Positions 51,158-60,763 are shown, counted from the stretch's first letter. The stretch is 64,000 nt of DNA from CAJCJE01 sp035948315 (GCA_035948315.1 DASZJG010000061.1:124001-188000); one strand, 5' to 3'. Translations and numbers: made by a program. Notes: a model not told the origin generated them from the sequence alone.

Positions 51158-54001
51158 ATGAGTGCTCGACGATTGGTGGGGCGCGACACGGAGTTGGCCG
51201 CCGTGGTGGAGGCGATCGACGCTGTCGAGCGGGGTGTCGGGCGGACCGTGCTGGTGTGTGGTGAGGCGGGGATGGGTAAGTCACGGTTTGCCGAGGAGAT
51301 TGGGGCCGTGGCGCGGAGACGTGGTTTCGGCACCCTGGTCGGTCAGGCCCAGCCGCTGAGTATGGGGCTGGCCTACGCGCCGATCGTGACGGCCGTGCAT
51401 CCGTACTTGTCCGGCCTACCTGATCCGAGGCGGGCTCGGCTTGTCGATGGTTTGCCGGATCTCGGCAGGTTGCTGGGGCAACTGCACCTCCCTGTCACTG
51501 CGTCACTGGCAGACCCGTCGTTGGAACGAACTCGGATGTTCGAAGCGGTGACGCGGCTGTTCGCCCGGATGGCGGGAGACGAGCCGCTGCTGTTGTTCGT
51601 CGACGACCTGCACTGGGCGGATCCCGGCACCGTCGAACTCCTGCATTACCTCGCTCGTGGCCTGACCAGTCACCGTGTCTTGATCCTGGGCAGCTACCGC
51701 GCTGGAGAGGCGACAGCGTCGCTACACGAATTGGTCAGGTCAGTACATCGCAGCCCACATGGTGGTGAGGTGACGCTGAGTGCTTTGCCCGACGCCGTGG
51801 TCGCCGAACTGGTCAGGGAGTTGGCCGGTGCTGATCCGTCGCCGGAGTTGCTGCGAGACGTCACGCAACGAGCGCGGGGGGTGCCGTTGTTCGTCAGTGC
51901 GCTCGTGCAGAGCGCGGGCGACGCCAAGCAAGCCGCCACGCCCTTCGATGGTCTGCCGCGGATCGTGTGCGAGGTCGTGCTCGGTCGGCTGCGGCGGCTC
52001 GATACTGCCGAACGCCGACTGATGGAGGTCGTGGCGATCGCCGGTGATGCCGCATCCGCTCGCGTCCTGCGTGGGGTGTGGCACCGCGGTGCGGTGGGTT
52101 CCGATTTTGACGCGACCGTGGTGCGGTTGGTCAGCCAGGGGTTGATCACCGAGCAGGCGACGGGCCGGACGTTGATCTACCGGGTGGCGCATCCGCTCTA
52201 CGCCGAGGTGGCCTACGGCGAGCTGTCCCTTGGCCAGCAACGCATCCTGCACGCTGCGTGCGCGGAAGCGATCGACCTGGTCGATCCGGCCAATGTACTC
52301 GCGCTCGCGCCGCACTACCGGTGTGCCGGCGATCTCGTTGACGCTGCTCGGGCGAGCACGGTTCTGGCCGACGCCGGTTGGCGCGCGTTGGACGTGCAGG
52401 CGGGCGACGAGGCCGTGCAGTATCTCGGCGCGGCTTTGGAGGGTGCCCGCGACAGCGGACGATCAGACCTCGTCCCGGTACTGCTGGAAGGAATGGGACA
52501 GGCGTATCAGTGCTGCGGCATGCTGGGAGAAGCAGTCACTGCCTGGGTCGCCGCCCTCGACGCGGCCGAGGAGAGCGGCGATCAGAAACGGCTCGGCATG
52601 CTGCGGCACCGGCTGGCGCTGGTCGAGGCCGAACGGGGCAATCTTGACCTGGCCGAAATGCATTGGTCGGCCGGACAGCGTGAGTTGGCGACCGCAGACA
52701 CCCACCTCGCGATTCAGCACACCCTGCTTCGGATGATCTTTGTCCGGCGATACGGCAGCACAGACCAGCTGCGTGGTGTCGCCCGGCAGTTGGCCGCTTT
52801 CGACACCCCCGATTTGCCTGCGGCGCGATCAGCCCAGCACTTCGGGCGGTGCCTGACAGCCATGATCGGCCTTGATTTCGCTGCGGCCCGCGGCTATGCC
52901 GAACAGGCTCTTGCCCAGGGCGAACGATGCCAGCAGGACTCGCCCATGCTGCCGGTCGCCGCGTGCGGCGAACTGGTCGCCCTGGCGGTCGTGACCGGGG
53001 ACGTGCCCGCCGCGCTCGGGTACGCCCGAAGCCATCCCGCTCGGCTGGTCACGGTGTCGGTGCAGGTCCCCTCGGCGACGTGCGCCACGCATTGCGGACT
53101 CGCTCTGGTGCACTATTTGGCAGGCGATCTGCCGACCGCGATGCGCGAGATCGACACCGCGGTTGTGCTGGCCCGTCGCATCGGCAATTCCCGCTCGCTC
53201 GCACGTGTTCTGCTGTGTCGTGGCTTTCTCCTCGCCGAGCAGGGCCAGCTCCGTGAGGCGGTGACCTGTCTCGACGAAGCCCGCAGGATCAAGGCTGCGG
53301 CCGAGGTCGCCGTGACGGTGCTCTCGGAGCTAGCTGATACGGCCGTTGCGCTGGTCTCGGACCGGCCGCTGCAGGCACCTGCCCTCACCCGAGGGGTTCC
53401 GAGCCGTGAACCCCATGTTCTGGGGCTTCGGCTGATGTTCGCCGGTCGCAGCCTCCTCGCGGCCGAGGCAGCTGACCACGCCGGCGAGGTCCTGTCCCGG
53501 ATGCGGGAGATCGGCCGCACCGCTCCGTTCGTGGATGCATTGGGCGATCGCCTCGCCGGGCTGATGACGAAAGATCCGGCGTTGCTGGATACCGCGGCGA
53601 TGCGCCTTGAGGGCATGGGGGCGATTCTGCTGTCCGCGCAAGCCCGCCTGGAATGGGCCGAACTCAACACCGCAGGAGATCCCGACACGCACGGGCACGT
53701 CCTGCAGTGCCTCGACGTCTTCGAGCGCGGCGGTGTGGCGCCCTGGACGGGACGATGCCGCCAGCTGGCCCGGACGCTGGGTATACGTATCCCGGCCCGG
53801 CGCGCGAACGGCGGGCTCAGCAACCGGGAGACCCAGGTTGCGCTCCTGGTCGGCGAGGGACTGTCCAACGCCGAGATCGCGACGCGACTGTTTCTCAGTG
53901 AGCGCACCGTCGAGACCCATCTCCGCCACTGCTACGCGCGACTCGGCCTCAGTTCCCGTGTCGCGCTCGCCCGCTGGGCCGCAGAGCACGAGAGTAAGTA
54001 G
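51158..54001 (+). CDS. Large ATP-binding LuxR-family (LAL/MalT-like) regulator
   Basis: 947 residues from the ATG at 51158. N-terminal AAA-type ATPase: P-loop GEAGMGKS (residues 35-42) and Walker B LLLFVDDLHWAD near residue 152. A long helical TPR-like middle follows, and the C-terminal LuxR helix-turn-helix LSNRETQVALLVGEGLSNAE lies in the last 65 residues. Such LAL regulators activate carbon-catabolism or antibiotic genes after binding an inducer and ATP. The preceding ~260 bp hold no gene I recognise. A terminator follows at 54111. Confidence 0.92.
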   Translation: MSARRLVGRDTELAAVVEAIDAVERGVGRTVLVCGEAGMGKSRFAEEIGAVARRRGFGTLVGQAQPLSMGLAYAPIVTAVHPYLSGLPDPRRARLVDGLPDLGRLLGQLHLPVTASLADPSLERTRMFEAVTRLFARMAGDEPLLLFVDDLHWADPGTVELLHYLARGLTSHRVLILGSYRAGEATASLHELVRSVHRSPHGGEVTLSALPDAVVAELVRELAGADPSPELLRDVTQRARGVPLFVSALVQSAGDAKQAATPFDGLPRIVCEVVLGRLRRLDTAERRLMEVVAIAGDAASARVLRGVWHRGAVGSDFDATVVRLVSQGLITEQATGRTLIYRVAHPLYAEVAYGELSLGQQRILHAACAEAIDLVDPANVLALAPHYRCAGDLVDAARASTVLADAGWRALDVQAGDEAVQYLGAALEGARDSGRSDLVPVLLEGMGQAYQCCGMLGEAVTAWVAALDAAEESGDQKRLGMLRHRLALVEAERGNLDLAEMHWSAGQRELATADTHLAIQHTLLRMIFVRRYGSTDQLRGVARQLAAFDTPDLPAARSAQHFGRCLTAMIGLDFAAARGYAEQALAQGERCQQDSPMLPVAACGELVALAVVTGDVPAALGYARSHPARLVTVSVQVPSATCATHCGLALVHYLAGDLPTAMREIDTAVVLARRIGNSRSLARVLLCRGFLLAEQGQLREAVTCLDEARRIKAAAEVAVTVLSELADTAVALVSDRPLQAPALTRGVPSREPHVLGLRLMFAGRSLLAAEAADHAGEVLSRMREIGRTAPFVDALGDRLAGLMTKDPALLDTAAMRLEGMGAILLSAQARLEWAELNTAGDPDTHGHVLQCLDVFERGGVAPWTGRCRQLARTLGIRIPARRANGGLSNRETQVALLVGEGLSNAEIATRLFLSERTVETHLRHCYARLGLSSRVALARWAAEHESK

Positions 54002-54110
54002 TCCCAGAACCCGAATTACGCGCTGGCACGGATACCCGCTCGTTTCCGTCCGTTCCATGCTTGTGCGTGTCTTCAACTGGCTGCCCTTGCACGCCGTACC
54101 CCGGCCTGAT

Positions 54111-54141
54111 CCGGCAATCCCCAAATGTGGGGATGTGCCGG
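54111..54141 (+). terminator. Terminator after the LAL regulator
   Basis: CCGGCAATCCCCA (54111-54123) pairs with TGGGGAT-g-TGCCGG (54128-54141) with one bulged G and a four-base loop: 13 paired bases, 110 bp beyond the stop and before the ribosome binding site of the next gene. Confidence 0.75.
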
Positions 54142-54205
54142 TGGTGCCCGGGTCACGGATTCTGTGACGGCACCTCCAATCCCAGCCAAATTTGAGGAGT
54201 TAAGC

Positions 54206-54736
54206 ATGTTCCGGATGCGCCCGCACGATCGTCAGAGCAACACAAGCCGATTCTGGAGGATTGCGGCCGGAAGTGTGGCCGTGTCAGCACTGCTGTTCGG
54301 CACCGTCGCCGGGACCGCCGACGCGGCAGCCGCTTCGCCCGCGACGTCGCCGACCATTTCGTCGGTCTCGTTCGGCGGGACCGCTGGGTCCGGCAAGGCT
54401 TCGCCGACGATCACCATCGACGGATCCGGCTTCGGTTCGGAGCCTCTCGGCGTGCCGGACAACGTCACCAGTTGCGGCACGTACACGGACAACGGCGACG
54501 TGTACGAGAACGAGCTCTCCTTCCTGGACGTCAGCAACTTCCGGGCCGGGTACAGCGACAACAGCGGCGCTTCCTGCATCGGTATCAAGGTGCAGTCGTG
54601 GAGTGACAACCAGGTGGTGCTGCAGTTCGGCAACGCGTACGGCACCTTCCAGCACTGGTATCTGTCCAACGGCGACTCGTACGATGTCTACATCTGGGGC
54701 TACGGCTGGGGCGGCTTGGTCAGCGGACTGAGCTGA
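54206..54736 (+). CDS. Secreted IPT/TIG-like beta-sandwich protein
   Basis: 176 residues from the ATG at 54206, with GAGGAG six bases upstream. A long Sec signal (cut near ADAAA) is followed by one ~125-residue domain starting PTISSVSFGG and containing ITIDGSGFGSEP, the typical beginning of IPT/TIG immunoglobulin-like folds. Two cysteines (SCGTYTD, SCIGIK) may form a disulfide. No catalytic residues; binding or structural role inferred. It lies just before an IS3 end. Confidence 0.7.
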   Translation: MFRMRPHDRQSNTSRFWRIAAGSVAVSALLFGTVAGTADAAAASPATSPTISSVSFGGTAGSGKASPTITIDGSGFGSEPLGVPDNVTSCGTYTDNGDVYENELSFLDVSNFRAGYSDNSGASCIGIKVQSWSDNQVVLQFGNAYGTFQHWYLSNGDSYDVYIWGYGWGGLVSGLS

Positions 54737-54769
54737 CCCGACCAGTCAGGAGCCTGCGGCATCATGAAC

Positions 54770-55075
54770 TGATCCCTGAAAGTTGGACCGGCTAACTGAA
54801 CGCTAGGCCGTCAGGGACTGAGCCCGGTACTCAACCGGGCTCAGACCCTGAAGCGAGTCAGGCCAGCAGCGACCGCCAGGACGCATGCTGGTACTGAAAG
54901 CCCTGGTCAGGGTGCGCCAGCGGAGCCTGTCCGGCTGGCAGGGTAGCGATGGCCTTGCGCAACGAGGAGTTCGTCAGCTCTAGCGATGGAGACACCCCAG
55001 GAGTAGGCGACTACCAACCGGTCGAACAGATCGATCACCGGGGAATCCAAGTTCAGTGGCAATCCTCGTAGGTCC
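54770..55075 (-). mobile_element. IS3-family insertion sequence remnant
   Basis: One end begins at TGATCCCTGAAAGTTGG (54770 onward), a typical TGA-starting IS3-family terminus. Inside, the minus strand holds pieces of an OrfB integrase (see the pseudogene entry). The other IS end and orfA are missing, so only the 3' third of the element survives. Adjacent sequence to 55337 belongs to a truncated host gene. Confidence 0.7.
54803..55075 (-). pseudogene. IS3-family transposase OrfB, 3' fragment with frameshifts
   Basis: In successive minus-strand frames one reads SPVIDLFDRLVVAYSWG, then ELTNSSLRKAIATLPAGQAP and HPDQGFQYQHASWR, then the C-terminal GLSPVEYRAQSLTA and stop (54803-54805). These are consecutive parts of the IS3 integrase core and tail, but they need at least two frameshifts and include an internal stop, so the gene is dead. 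Confidence 0.75.
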
Positions 55076-55139
55076 GGGTCATGTCGAACGCCGCGGTTCC
55101 GCGGCGCTCGGATTCCACAGAACATACAGATAGACCTTG

Positions 55140-55337
55140 CGGTCCTCGATCCGGAACTCGGCGCTGAAGCCCCTCGGCTGGCGCGAATTCGGCAACTATG
55201 ACGCCGCATCCGGCCCCGACAACGTGCCGGACCTCTTCGGACTCGGCGACGACACCTACGTCTCCGGCACCGGAGCCGGATCGAGCATCTGGCTGCGCAG
55301 GCGCAAGCCCGGCGAGACCTGGAATCCGTCGCGTTAG
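55140..55337 (+). pseudogene. 3' end of a truncated gene next to the IS remnant
   Basis: The frame ends with LKPLGWREFGNYDAASGPDN, VPDLFGLGDDTYVSGTGAGS and RRRKPGETWNPSR before TAG at 55335-55337. Codon use looks genuine, but the 5' part and start signals are missing, cut off near the IS relic. The product is not recognised. It overlaps the convergent FAD oxidase stop by two bases. Confidence 0.45.
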
Positions 55338-56668
55338 GCCAGCCCCAGCGGGATCGCGGCGAATACGCCATCGGGGTCGTAGTGTGATTTGACTGCCGAC
55401 AGCCGTTCCGTGTTGATCCCGTAGGCATCCCGGGCCCGCTCATCATCGCGAGCCATCAGGTTGGCCCAGCCGCCCGGCAGGGCCTGCGCGTCCAGCAGTC
55501 GCGCGGTGTCGCGCACCCAGGCGGACTCGGCCGCGCCGTCGCCGTCGGTCCAGGACCCCAGGATCTCGACCACGAGGTGCTCGTCGCGATACGGGAACGC
55601 CGTCTCGGTCGCGGACACCCGGGTTGCCGCGCCGTGGGAGTGGTGCACGTTCAGCGCGCAGGTGGTGGGCATCGCATCTCCCGCGGCCACGAACGCGTCG
55701 ATCGCGGCGTCGGTCAGGCCCGCGAGGGACCGGCTGGCAAGGTGGTAGTTGCGGCCGCGGGGAAACAACTCGTCCATCGCGTGCACGGCATCGGCCAGCG
55801 CGCGCTCGCCCACATCCTCCAGTACCGGCTCGCCGAGCGCCCGCACCGCGGCAATCTGGCCGGCCGCGTCGCCGGGATCGCCCGCCCAGGTCGGCGCGGT
55901 GAACAACACCAGGCCACCCGGCGTGTGGAGGGCGCCGAACATCACGTCCAGCGCGTCGTCCGCCGACGCCATCAGGTCACGCCAGCCCCGCAGCACCGAC
56001 CGCGCCTGGTTCCACCCGAAGGCGACCATGCCCGTCGTGACCGTGGCGAACGGGTGCAGGCGGATCCCCACACCGGTCACCACGCCGAAGTTGCCGCCTC
56101 CGCCGCGCAGACCCCAGTACAGGTCGGCCTCGTGCTCCGGATCGGCGATCACGACCCGGCCGTCGGCCAGGACGACCTCGGCCGCCAGCAGGTTGTCGAC
56201 GCCGAGCCCGATCAGGCCGATCAGGGTGCCGTAGCCGCCGCCCAGCGTCAGTCCGACGAACCCGACCGAGCCGACCGTCCCCACCGCGGCCGCGTACCCG
56301 TGCGGGCGAGCCGCATCGAGGACGTCGCTGACCGTCGCCCCGCCTGCCACGTGCGCCGTGGCGTCCTTCACCGTGACCTGTCGCATCGGGCTCAGGTCCA
56401 CCAGCAGGCCCCCGTCCCGGATCGCGCTGCCCGCCCAGTCGTGGCCCCCGCCCAGCACGGACAGCGGCACGCCCGCGGACCGGGCCGCGCGCACCGCCGC
56501 CTGGACGTCAGCGGTCGTGCGACACCGCGCCACCACCGCAGGGACTCCGCTGACCTGCGCGTTCCACACCCGGCTCGCCGCAACGACCGCCGACGGCTCG
56601 GTCAGCACCTGGTCTGCCGGTAAATGCTCGCGAAGCACTCTGGTGACGGCCTCGATGTCCGGGCTCAC
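55334..56668 (-). CDS. FAD-linked oxidase of the berberine-bridge/6-hydroxynicotine oxidase type
   Basis: 444 residues from the GTG at 56668 with GAAGGAG ten bases upstream; a longer frame overlaps the divergent gene. The PCMH FAD domain has PLSVLGGGHDWAGSAI with the His that takes a covalent 8-alpha-histidyl FAD in this family, and LTLGGGYG. The C-terminus YDPDGVF is the usual BBE end. There is no Sec signal. These enzymes oxidise alcohols, sugars or amines in secondary metabolism; the substrate is unknown. Confidence 0.88.
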   Translation of the reverse strand: MSPDIEAVTRVLREHLPADQVLTEPSAVVAASRVWNAQVSGVPAVVARCRTTADVQAAVRAARSAGVPLSVLGGGHDWAGSAIRDGGLLVDLSPMRQVTVKDATAHVAGGATVSDVLDAARPHGYAAAVGTVGSVGFVGLTLGGGYGTLIGLIGLGVDNLLAAEVVLADGRVVIADPEHEADLYWGLRGGGGNFGVVTGVGIRLHPFATVTTGMVAFGWNQARSVLRGWRDLMASADDALDVMFGALHTPGGLVLFTAPTWAGDPGDAAGQIAAVRALGEPVLEDVGERALADAVHAMDELFPRGRNYHLASRSLAGLTDAAIDAFVAAGDAMPTTCALNVHHSHGAATRVSATETAFPYRDEHLVVEILGSWTDGDGAAESAWVRDTARLLDAQALPGGWANLMARDDERARDAYGINTERLSAVKSHYDPDGVFAAIPLGLA

Positions 56669-56825
56669 GGGTGATCGTTCTCCTTCGAGAAGGTGACGTC
56701 CGAACAAGAGGCTATCGGCGTCGGCCCAGATACGTCCGGCTGGCTCGCCCGCCTGAAACGGCCGTGCGAAAGCAATCCGACGTTGGTCCGGTTGGGGCCT
56801 GACCGCGAAGCCCGCCCATGGAATC

Positions 56826-57341
56826 ATGCATGCCGTGGCGGAAGAATTCCCGGTTTATGAAGTACGGCGCGGTTGGACCTCGCGCACCATCGTCTCGGCA
56901 TCGATCGTCGGACCGATCATCGTGGCCATGGCCGCGTTGTTTATCATTACCCACACCTGGCTGGGCCTGATCGCCGTGGCCTTCTTCTTCACCGGTCTGT
57001 TCGGAATCCTTGACGGTGGCATCCGGAAGCCGGTCGCCCTGGCCATGGACGAGCGCGGCATTACCCTGACCAAGACCTTGGCCCGCAAGCCGACGTTGGT
57101 CCTGCCGTGGTCCGAACTGCACGCGATATGGCTGGTGCGGCAGACCCGCAGCTACAACGTCATCGGCTTCGCCACCACGTCAGCGCCGGACGAGCCGCGC
57201 CGCTTCTACCCCATGATCAACTGGGCGCTCGACATCGACCGTGTGGCCGAGATCCTGGCTCGCTACGCGCCGAACGTGACCATCGAGAATCGACTGCCCG
57301 CGCCCGAGAAGGCCGGCGGCGAAGCACCGGTCGCGCCTTGA
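56826..57341 (+). CDS. Membrane protein with PH-like domain
   Basis: 171 residues. Two adjacent membrane segments (about residues 22-42 and 45-65) are followed by a cytoplasmic beta-rich part (LAMDERGITLTKTLARKPTL, LPWSELHAIWL) like the bacterial PH-like domains of STM3941/YdbT-type proteins. Function unknown. The ATG at 56826 has no clear Shine-Dalgarno sequence. It is divergent from the FAD oxidase and is followed 123 bp later by the MFS gene. Confidence 0.7.
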   Translation: MHAVAEEFPVYEVRRGWTSRTIVSASIVGPIIVAMAALFIITHTWLGLIAVAFFFTGLFGILDGGIRKPVALAMDERGITLTKTLARKPTLVLPWSELHAIWLVRQTRSYNVIGFATTSAPDEPRRFYPMINWALDIDRVAEILARYAPNVTIENRLPAPEKAGGEAPVAP

Positions 57342-57464
57342 CTGACGGGTGATCCGGAACTACGGCACTGCCACGGCGGAATCCGAACAGTCCGTTGCGG
57401 ACACAGCCAGTCCCGCGCTTAGAATCCGGTGCCCCTGCCGACCCGGGGCGCGGAGGGCAGTGCC

Positions 57465-58997
57465 ATGGATGCGACGGGTTCGGCCACCCGGAGCCCGCGG
57501 GCCGGGCGGCGGGAGTGGATCGGTCTTGGCGTGCTCGCGCTGCCGACCATGTTGTCCGCGATGGACTTCGGCGTGCTCTACCTCGCGCTGCCCCGGCTGG
57601 GTTCGGCGCTGCACGCGAGCAGCACCCAACTGCTGTGGATCCAGGACGTCTACGGCTTCCTGATTGCGGGTTTTCTGGTCACCATGGGCAACCTCGGTGA
57701 CCGCGTCGGCCGCAGGCGGTTGCTGATGATCGGCGCGGCGGCGTTCGGAGTCCTGTCGGTGGTCTCGGCCTACTCGACCTCCGCCGTACTGCTGATCGGG
57801 GCGCGAGCACTGCTCGGCGTCGCGGGCGCGACCTTGCAGCCCTCGATCCTCGCGCTGATCAGCAACATGTTCCGCAATGACAAGCAGCGCTCGACGGCGA
57901 TCAGTCTGTGGGCGACCTCCCTGCTGGTCGGCGTCGCGCTCGGCCCACTGGTCGGTGGCGCGCTGCTCCAGGAGTTCTGGTGGGGATCGGTGTTCCTGAT
58001 GGGCGTGCCGGTGATGGTGCTGCTGCTCGTGACCGCCCCGTTCCTGGTGCCCGAATACCGGGACCGCGATGCCGGCCGGATCGACCTGCTCAGCGTGCTG
58101 CTCTCGCTCGCGGCCGTCATTCCGGTCGTCTATGCCATCAAGGAGATCGCCAGAGCCGGCATCCAGCCAGGAAACGTGATCGCCCTGGTGATCGGCCTCG
58201 TCGCGGGGGTCGTCTTCGTGCTGCGGCAGCGCGGACTTGCCGAGCCGCTGCTGGACCTGCGGCTGTTCGCCAACCGGGAGTTCAGTTCGGCCCTGGGCAT
58301 CCTGCTGTTCGGCTCGATCGCCATCGGCGGCCTCGGTCTGCTGTTCTCGCAGTACCTACAGTTGGTGCACACGCTCTCGCCGTTGCGCGCCGGTCTGCTG
58401 ATGCTGCCGGACACAGCCGGTCTCATCGGCGGCTCCCTGCTGACCCCGATGATCGCGCGCCGACTGCGTCCCGCCTACGTGATCGCCGCCGGCCTGGCGA
58501 TCTCCGCGGTGGGGTTCGGCGTGCTGACCCAGCTTTCGCCCGATTCCTCCCTCGTGGTCACCGTAATCGGTGTCGTCGTCGCGACGTTCGGCATCGCGCC
58601 GACCTGGGTCCTGGGCACCGACCTGATCGTCGGCTCGGTCGCGCCGGAGAAGGCGGGCGCGGCCGCCGCCCTGTCGGAGACCAGCAGCGAACTGGGCGTC
58701 GCACTCGGCGTCGCGATCCTCGGCGCCATCGGCGTCGCGGTGTACCGGGGTGACATCGCCGGCCACATTCCGGCCGGCGTGCCGGCGGACGCGGCGCAGG
58801 CGAGCGGGGACACGCTGGTCGGTGCGGTGAGCTCCGCCCCACACCTGCCGAAGGGGTTGGCGACGCCGCTGATCGACGCGGCCCGGTCGGCGTTCACCGA
58901 CGGGTTCGCGGTGGCGGCGATCGCTAGCGTGCCGGTGTTGATCCTGCTCGCGGGGCTGTCCGTCGTCCTGCTGCGCAGGCTGAACCCACCCGGCTGA
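57465..58997 (+). CDS. MFS drug transporter, DHA2 (14-TM) family
   Basis: 510 residues from the ATG at 57465, with GGAGGG eight bases upstream. Motif A MGNLGDRVGRRRLLMIG between helices 2 and 3, motif C-like VGVALGPLVGGALL in helix 5 and fourteen predicted helices identify an EmrB/QacA-type proton-coupled exporter. It probably exports drugs or an endogenous metabolite. No TetR regulator is adjacent. A short GGGGC/GCCCC hairpin at 59001-59017 may terminate it. Confidence 0.93.
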   Translation: MDATGSATRSPRAGRREWIGLGVLALPTMLSAMDFGVLYLALPRLGSALHASSTQLLWIQDVYGFLIAGFLVTMGNLGDRVGRRRLLMIGAAAFGVLSVVSAYSTSAVLLIGARALLGVAGATLQPSILALISNMFRNDKQRSTAISLWATSLLVGVALGPLVGGALLQEFWWGSVFLMGVPVMVLLLVTAPFLVPEYRDRDAGRIDLLSVLLSLAAVIPVVYAIKEIARAGIQPGNVIALVIGLVAGVVFVLRQRGLAEPLLDLRLFANREFSSALGILLFGSIAIGGLGLLFSQYLQLVHTLSPLRAGLLMLPDTAGLIGGSLLTPMIARRLRPAYVIAAGLAISAVGFGVLTQLSPDSSLVVTVIGVVVATFGIAPTWVLGTDLIVGSVAPEKAGAAAALSETSSELGVALGVAILGAIGVAVYRGDIAGHIPAGVPADAAQASGDTLVGAVSSAPHLPKGLATPLIDAARSAFTDGFAVAAIASVPVLILLAGLSVVLLRRLNPPG

Positions 58998-59032
58998 CGA
59001 GGGGCATGTCACGCCCCACTGGCCTGGCTGGG

Positions 59033-59051
59033 TTAGTTGAGCCTAACCTCT
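59033..59051 (+). promoter_or_regulatory. DtxR/IdeR (DmdR1)-type iron box before the ZIP gene
   Basis: TTAGTTGAGCCTAACCTCT, read on the other strand, matches the 19-bp Streptomyces DmdR1 consensus at 16 positions by eye. It sits 42 bp before the ATG at 59093, where the metal-loaded repressor would shut down transcription. Iron (or manganese) control of the ZIP transporter follows. Confidence 0.65.
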
Positions 59052-59092
59052 GCTGACCAGCTGTCGTCGTCACGAAGGGGCACCACGCCGCC

Positions 59093-59920
59093 ATGCCTGC
59101 CACCGAGATCGCACTGTTGGGTGCCATCGCCGGCCTCACCATCTACCTCGGGTTGCCCCTGGGCCGGCTCACCGCGCCGATGCCGCGTACCCGGGTGCTG
59201 CTCAACGCGCTGGCGATCGGCATCCTGGTGTTTCTGCTCTGGGACGTGCTGGCGCACGCGTGGGAGCCGATCGACTCCGCGCTGTCCGAGCACCACTTCG
59301 GCAGCGCGGTGGGCAATGGCCTGGTGTTCGTGGTGTGTTTCGGCATCGGCCTGCTCGGCTTGGTCTACTTCGACCTGGTGACGATCAAGCGCCAGCCCGC
59401 CGAGCCGCGCAAGCTCGGGCCCGGCACGACCACCGTGCACGAGATCAACCAGCCGGCCACGAACAAGGCATCCCGGCTCGCGCTGATGATCGCGATCGGC
59501 ATCGGGCTGCACAATTTCGGCGAGGGCCTGGCCATCGGCAACTCCGCGGCCAGCGGCCAGTTGCAGTTGGCCGTGCTGCTGATCATCGGGTTCGGCCTGC
59601 ACAACGCCACCGAGGGGTTCGGCATCGTGGCCCCGCTGGCCGCGAACGATGTCCGGCCGAGTTGGGGCCGCCTGGCGCTGCTCGGCCTGATCGGCGGCGG
59701 CCCCACCTTCCTCGGCACGGTCGTAGGTCAGTCACTGGTCAGCGACACGCTGTCCATCGCCTTCCTGACCCTGGCCGGCGGCTCGATCCTGTACGTGGTG
59801 ATCGAGCTGCTGTCGGTTGCGCGGCGCTCGGGCATGAAGACGCTGGTCACCTGGGGTGTGTTCGTCGGGGTGGTGGCCGGTTTCGTCACCGACGCGGTGG
59901 TCACCGCCGCAGGTGCGTGA
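59093..59920 (+). CDS. ZIP-family metal cation transporter
   Basis: 275 residues with eight predicted membrane segments. Helix 4 carries IGIGLHNFGEGLAIG and helix 5 GFGLHNATEGFGIVAPL, the paired HN-x-x-E-G motifs that line the ZIP metal path. Import of Zn, Fe or Mn into the cytoplasm is the family role; the DtxR-type box upstream favours iron or manganese. Transcribed as a single gene. Confidence 0.92.
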   Translation: MPATEIALLGAIAGLTIYLGLPLGRLTAPMPRTRVLLNALAIGILVFLLWDVLAHAWEPIDSALSEHHFGSAVGNGLVFVVCFGIGLLGLVYFDLVTIKRQPAEPRKLGPGTTTVHEINQPATNKASRLALMIAIGIGLHNFGEGLAIGNSAASGQLQLAVLLIIGFGLHNATEGFGIVAPLAANDVRPSWGRLALLGLIGGGPTFLGTVVGQSLVSDTLSIAFLTLAGGSILYVVIELLSVARRSGMKTLVTWGVFVGVVAGFVTDAVVTAAGA

Positions 59921-59937
59921 CGCGGTCCGCTCGATGG

Positions 59938-60729
59938 CTACGGAGCCACGGACTGGTACGTCGTGCCGAACTTGGCGTCGTTGAGGTACGCATCGGCGAT
60001 GCCGGTGTTCACGCCGGACCGGTAGACGCCCCACTTGTTGTTGACGTGGTTGCCCATCAGCGTGATGGCCGGGTACTGCGTGGCGCCGTTGGTGAACTTC
60101 TGCTGGACGCCGTCGTACCAGAACTGCACCCAGCCCACGGAGTTGCTCCGGGACAGCTTGAAGCCGATCACGAAGGTGTTCCACGTGTTCAGCTTCAGTG
60201 GTGCGTTCCAGATGTGCGTCCACGAGCCGCCCGGCTGCTCCAGCTGGAAGTGCAGCATGCCGTCGCCCAGCGTGCGCAGCACGAACGGTCCGGCGCCCGC
60301 TCCGTCTGTGGGTGCGCCGTCCAGGTGCAGCTGGTAGAGCGCGACCCACGCGCCTGCCTTGTCCGGCATCGGATTCCACAGTGCGCGCCAGCCGACGTAG
60401 TAGGTCTGGCCTGCCTTGGAGTCGTCCAGCGCGTACACGGAACCGTCGGGCAGCCGCAGGCCCCTGCTCTCGCAGCGGGACTTGACGCCGCCGTTGGTAG
60501 TGGTCTGGAACTTGTAGGACAGGCCGTAGTGCCCGGTCGGATCCTGGACCTCGCTGACCGTGCCCGGAGCTTCCTCGACGCCCTCGAACGCCGAGTTGCC
60601 CCGGGTCGGATCGCCGGACCAGATCAGGCCGGTGCCCGCCGTCGGCGTGGCACTCGCCGTGTGCGCCATCGCCATCGTCATGGTTGCGGCCAGCACGGCC
60701 AGGACGGCCGCCACTGTCGTGCGTAACAT
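59938..60729 (-). CDS. Secreted polysaccharide lyase-like protein (heparin-lyase-I/PL20 fold)
   Basis: 263 residues from the ATG at 60729, with AAGGAG seven bases upstream. Sec signal cut near ASATP. The mature protein is one beta-jelly-roll with SYKFQTTTNGG, VYALDDSKAGQTYYVGWRAL, WVALYQLH and VQFWYDGVQQKFTNG, resembling PF14099 lyases (glucuronan or heparin type). It would cleave uronic-acid polymers by beta-elimination and supply the unsaturated products used by GH105. A LacI-type operator lies upstream. Confidence 0.82.
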   Translation of the reverse strand: MLRTTVAAVLAVLAATMTMAMAHTASATPTAGTGLIWSGDPTRGNSAFEGVEEAPGTVSEVQDPTGHYGLSYKFQTTTNGGVKSRCESRGLRLPDGSVYALDDSKAGQTYYVGWRALWNPMPDKAGAWVALYQLHLDGAPTDGAGAGPFVLRTLGDGMLHFQLEQPGGSWTHIWNAPLKLNTWNTFVIGFKLSRSNSVGWVQFWYDGVQQKFTNGATQYPAITLMGNHVNNKWGVYRSGVNTGIADAYLNDAKFGTTYQSVAP

Positions 60730-60763
60730 GCCCAATCTCCTTGTTGAGTCACGCCGCTATCGA

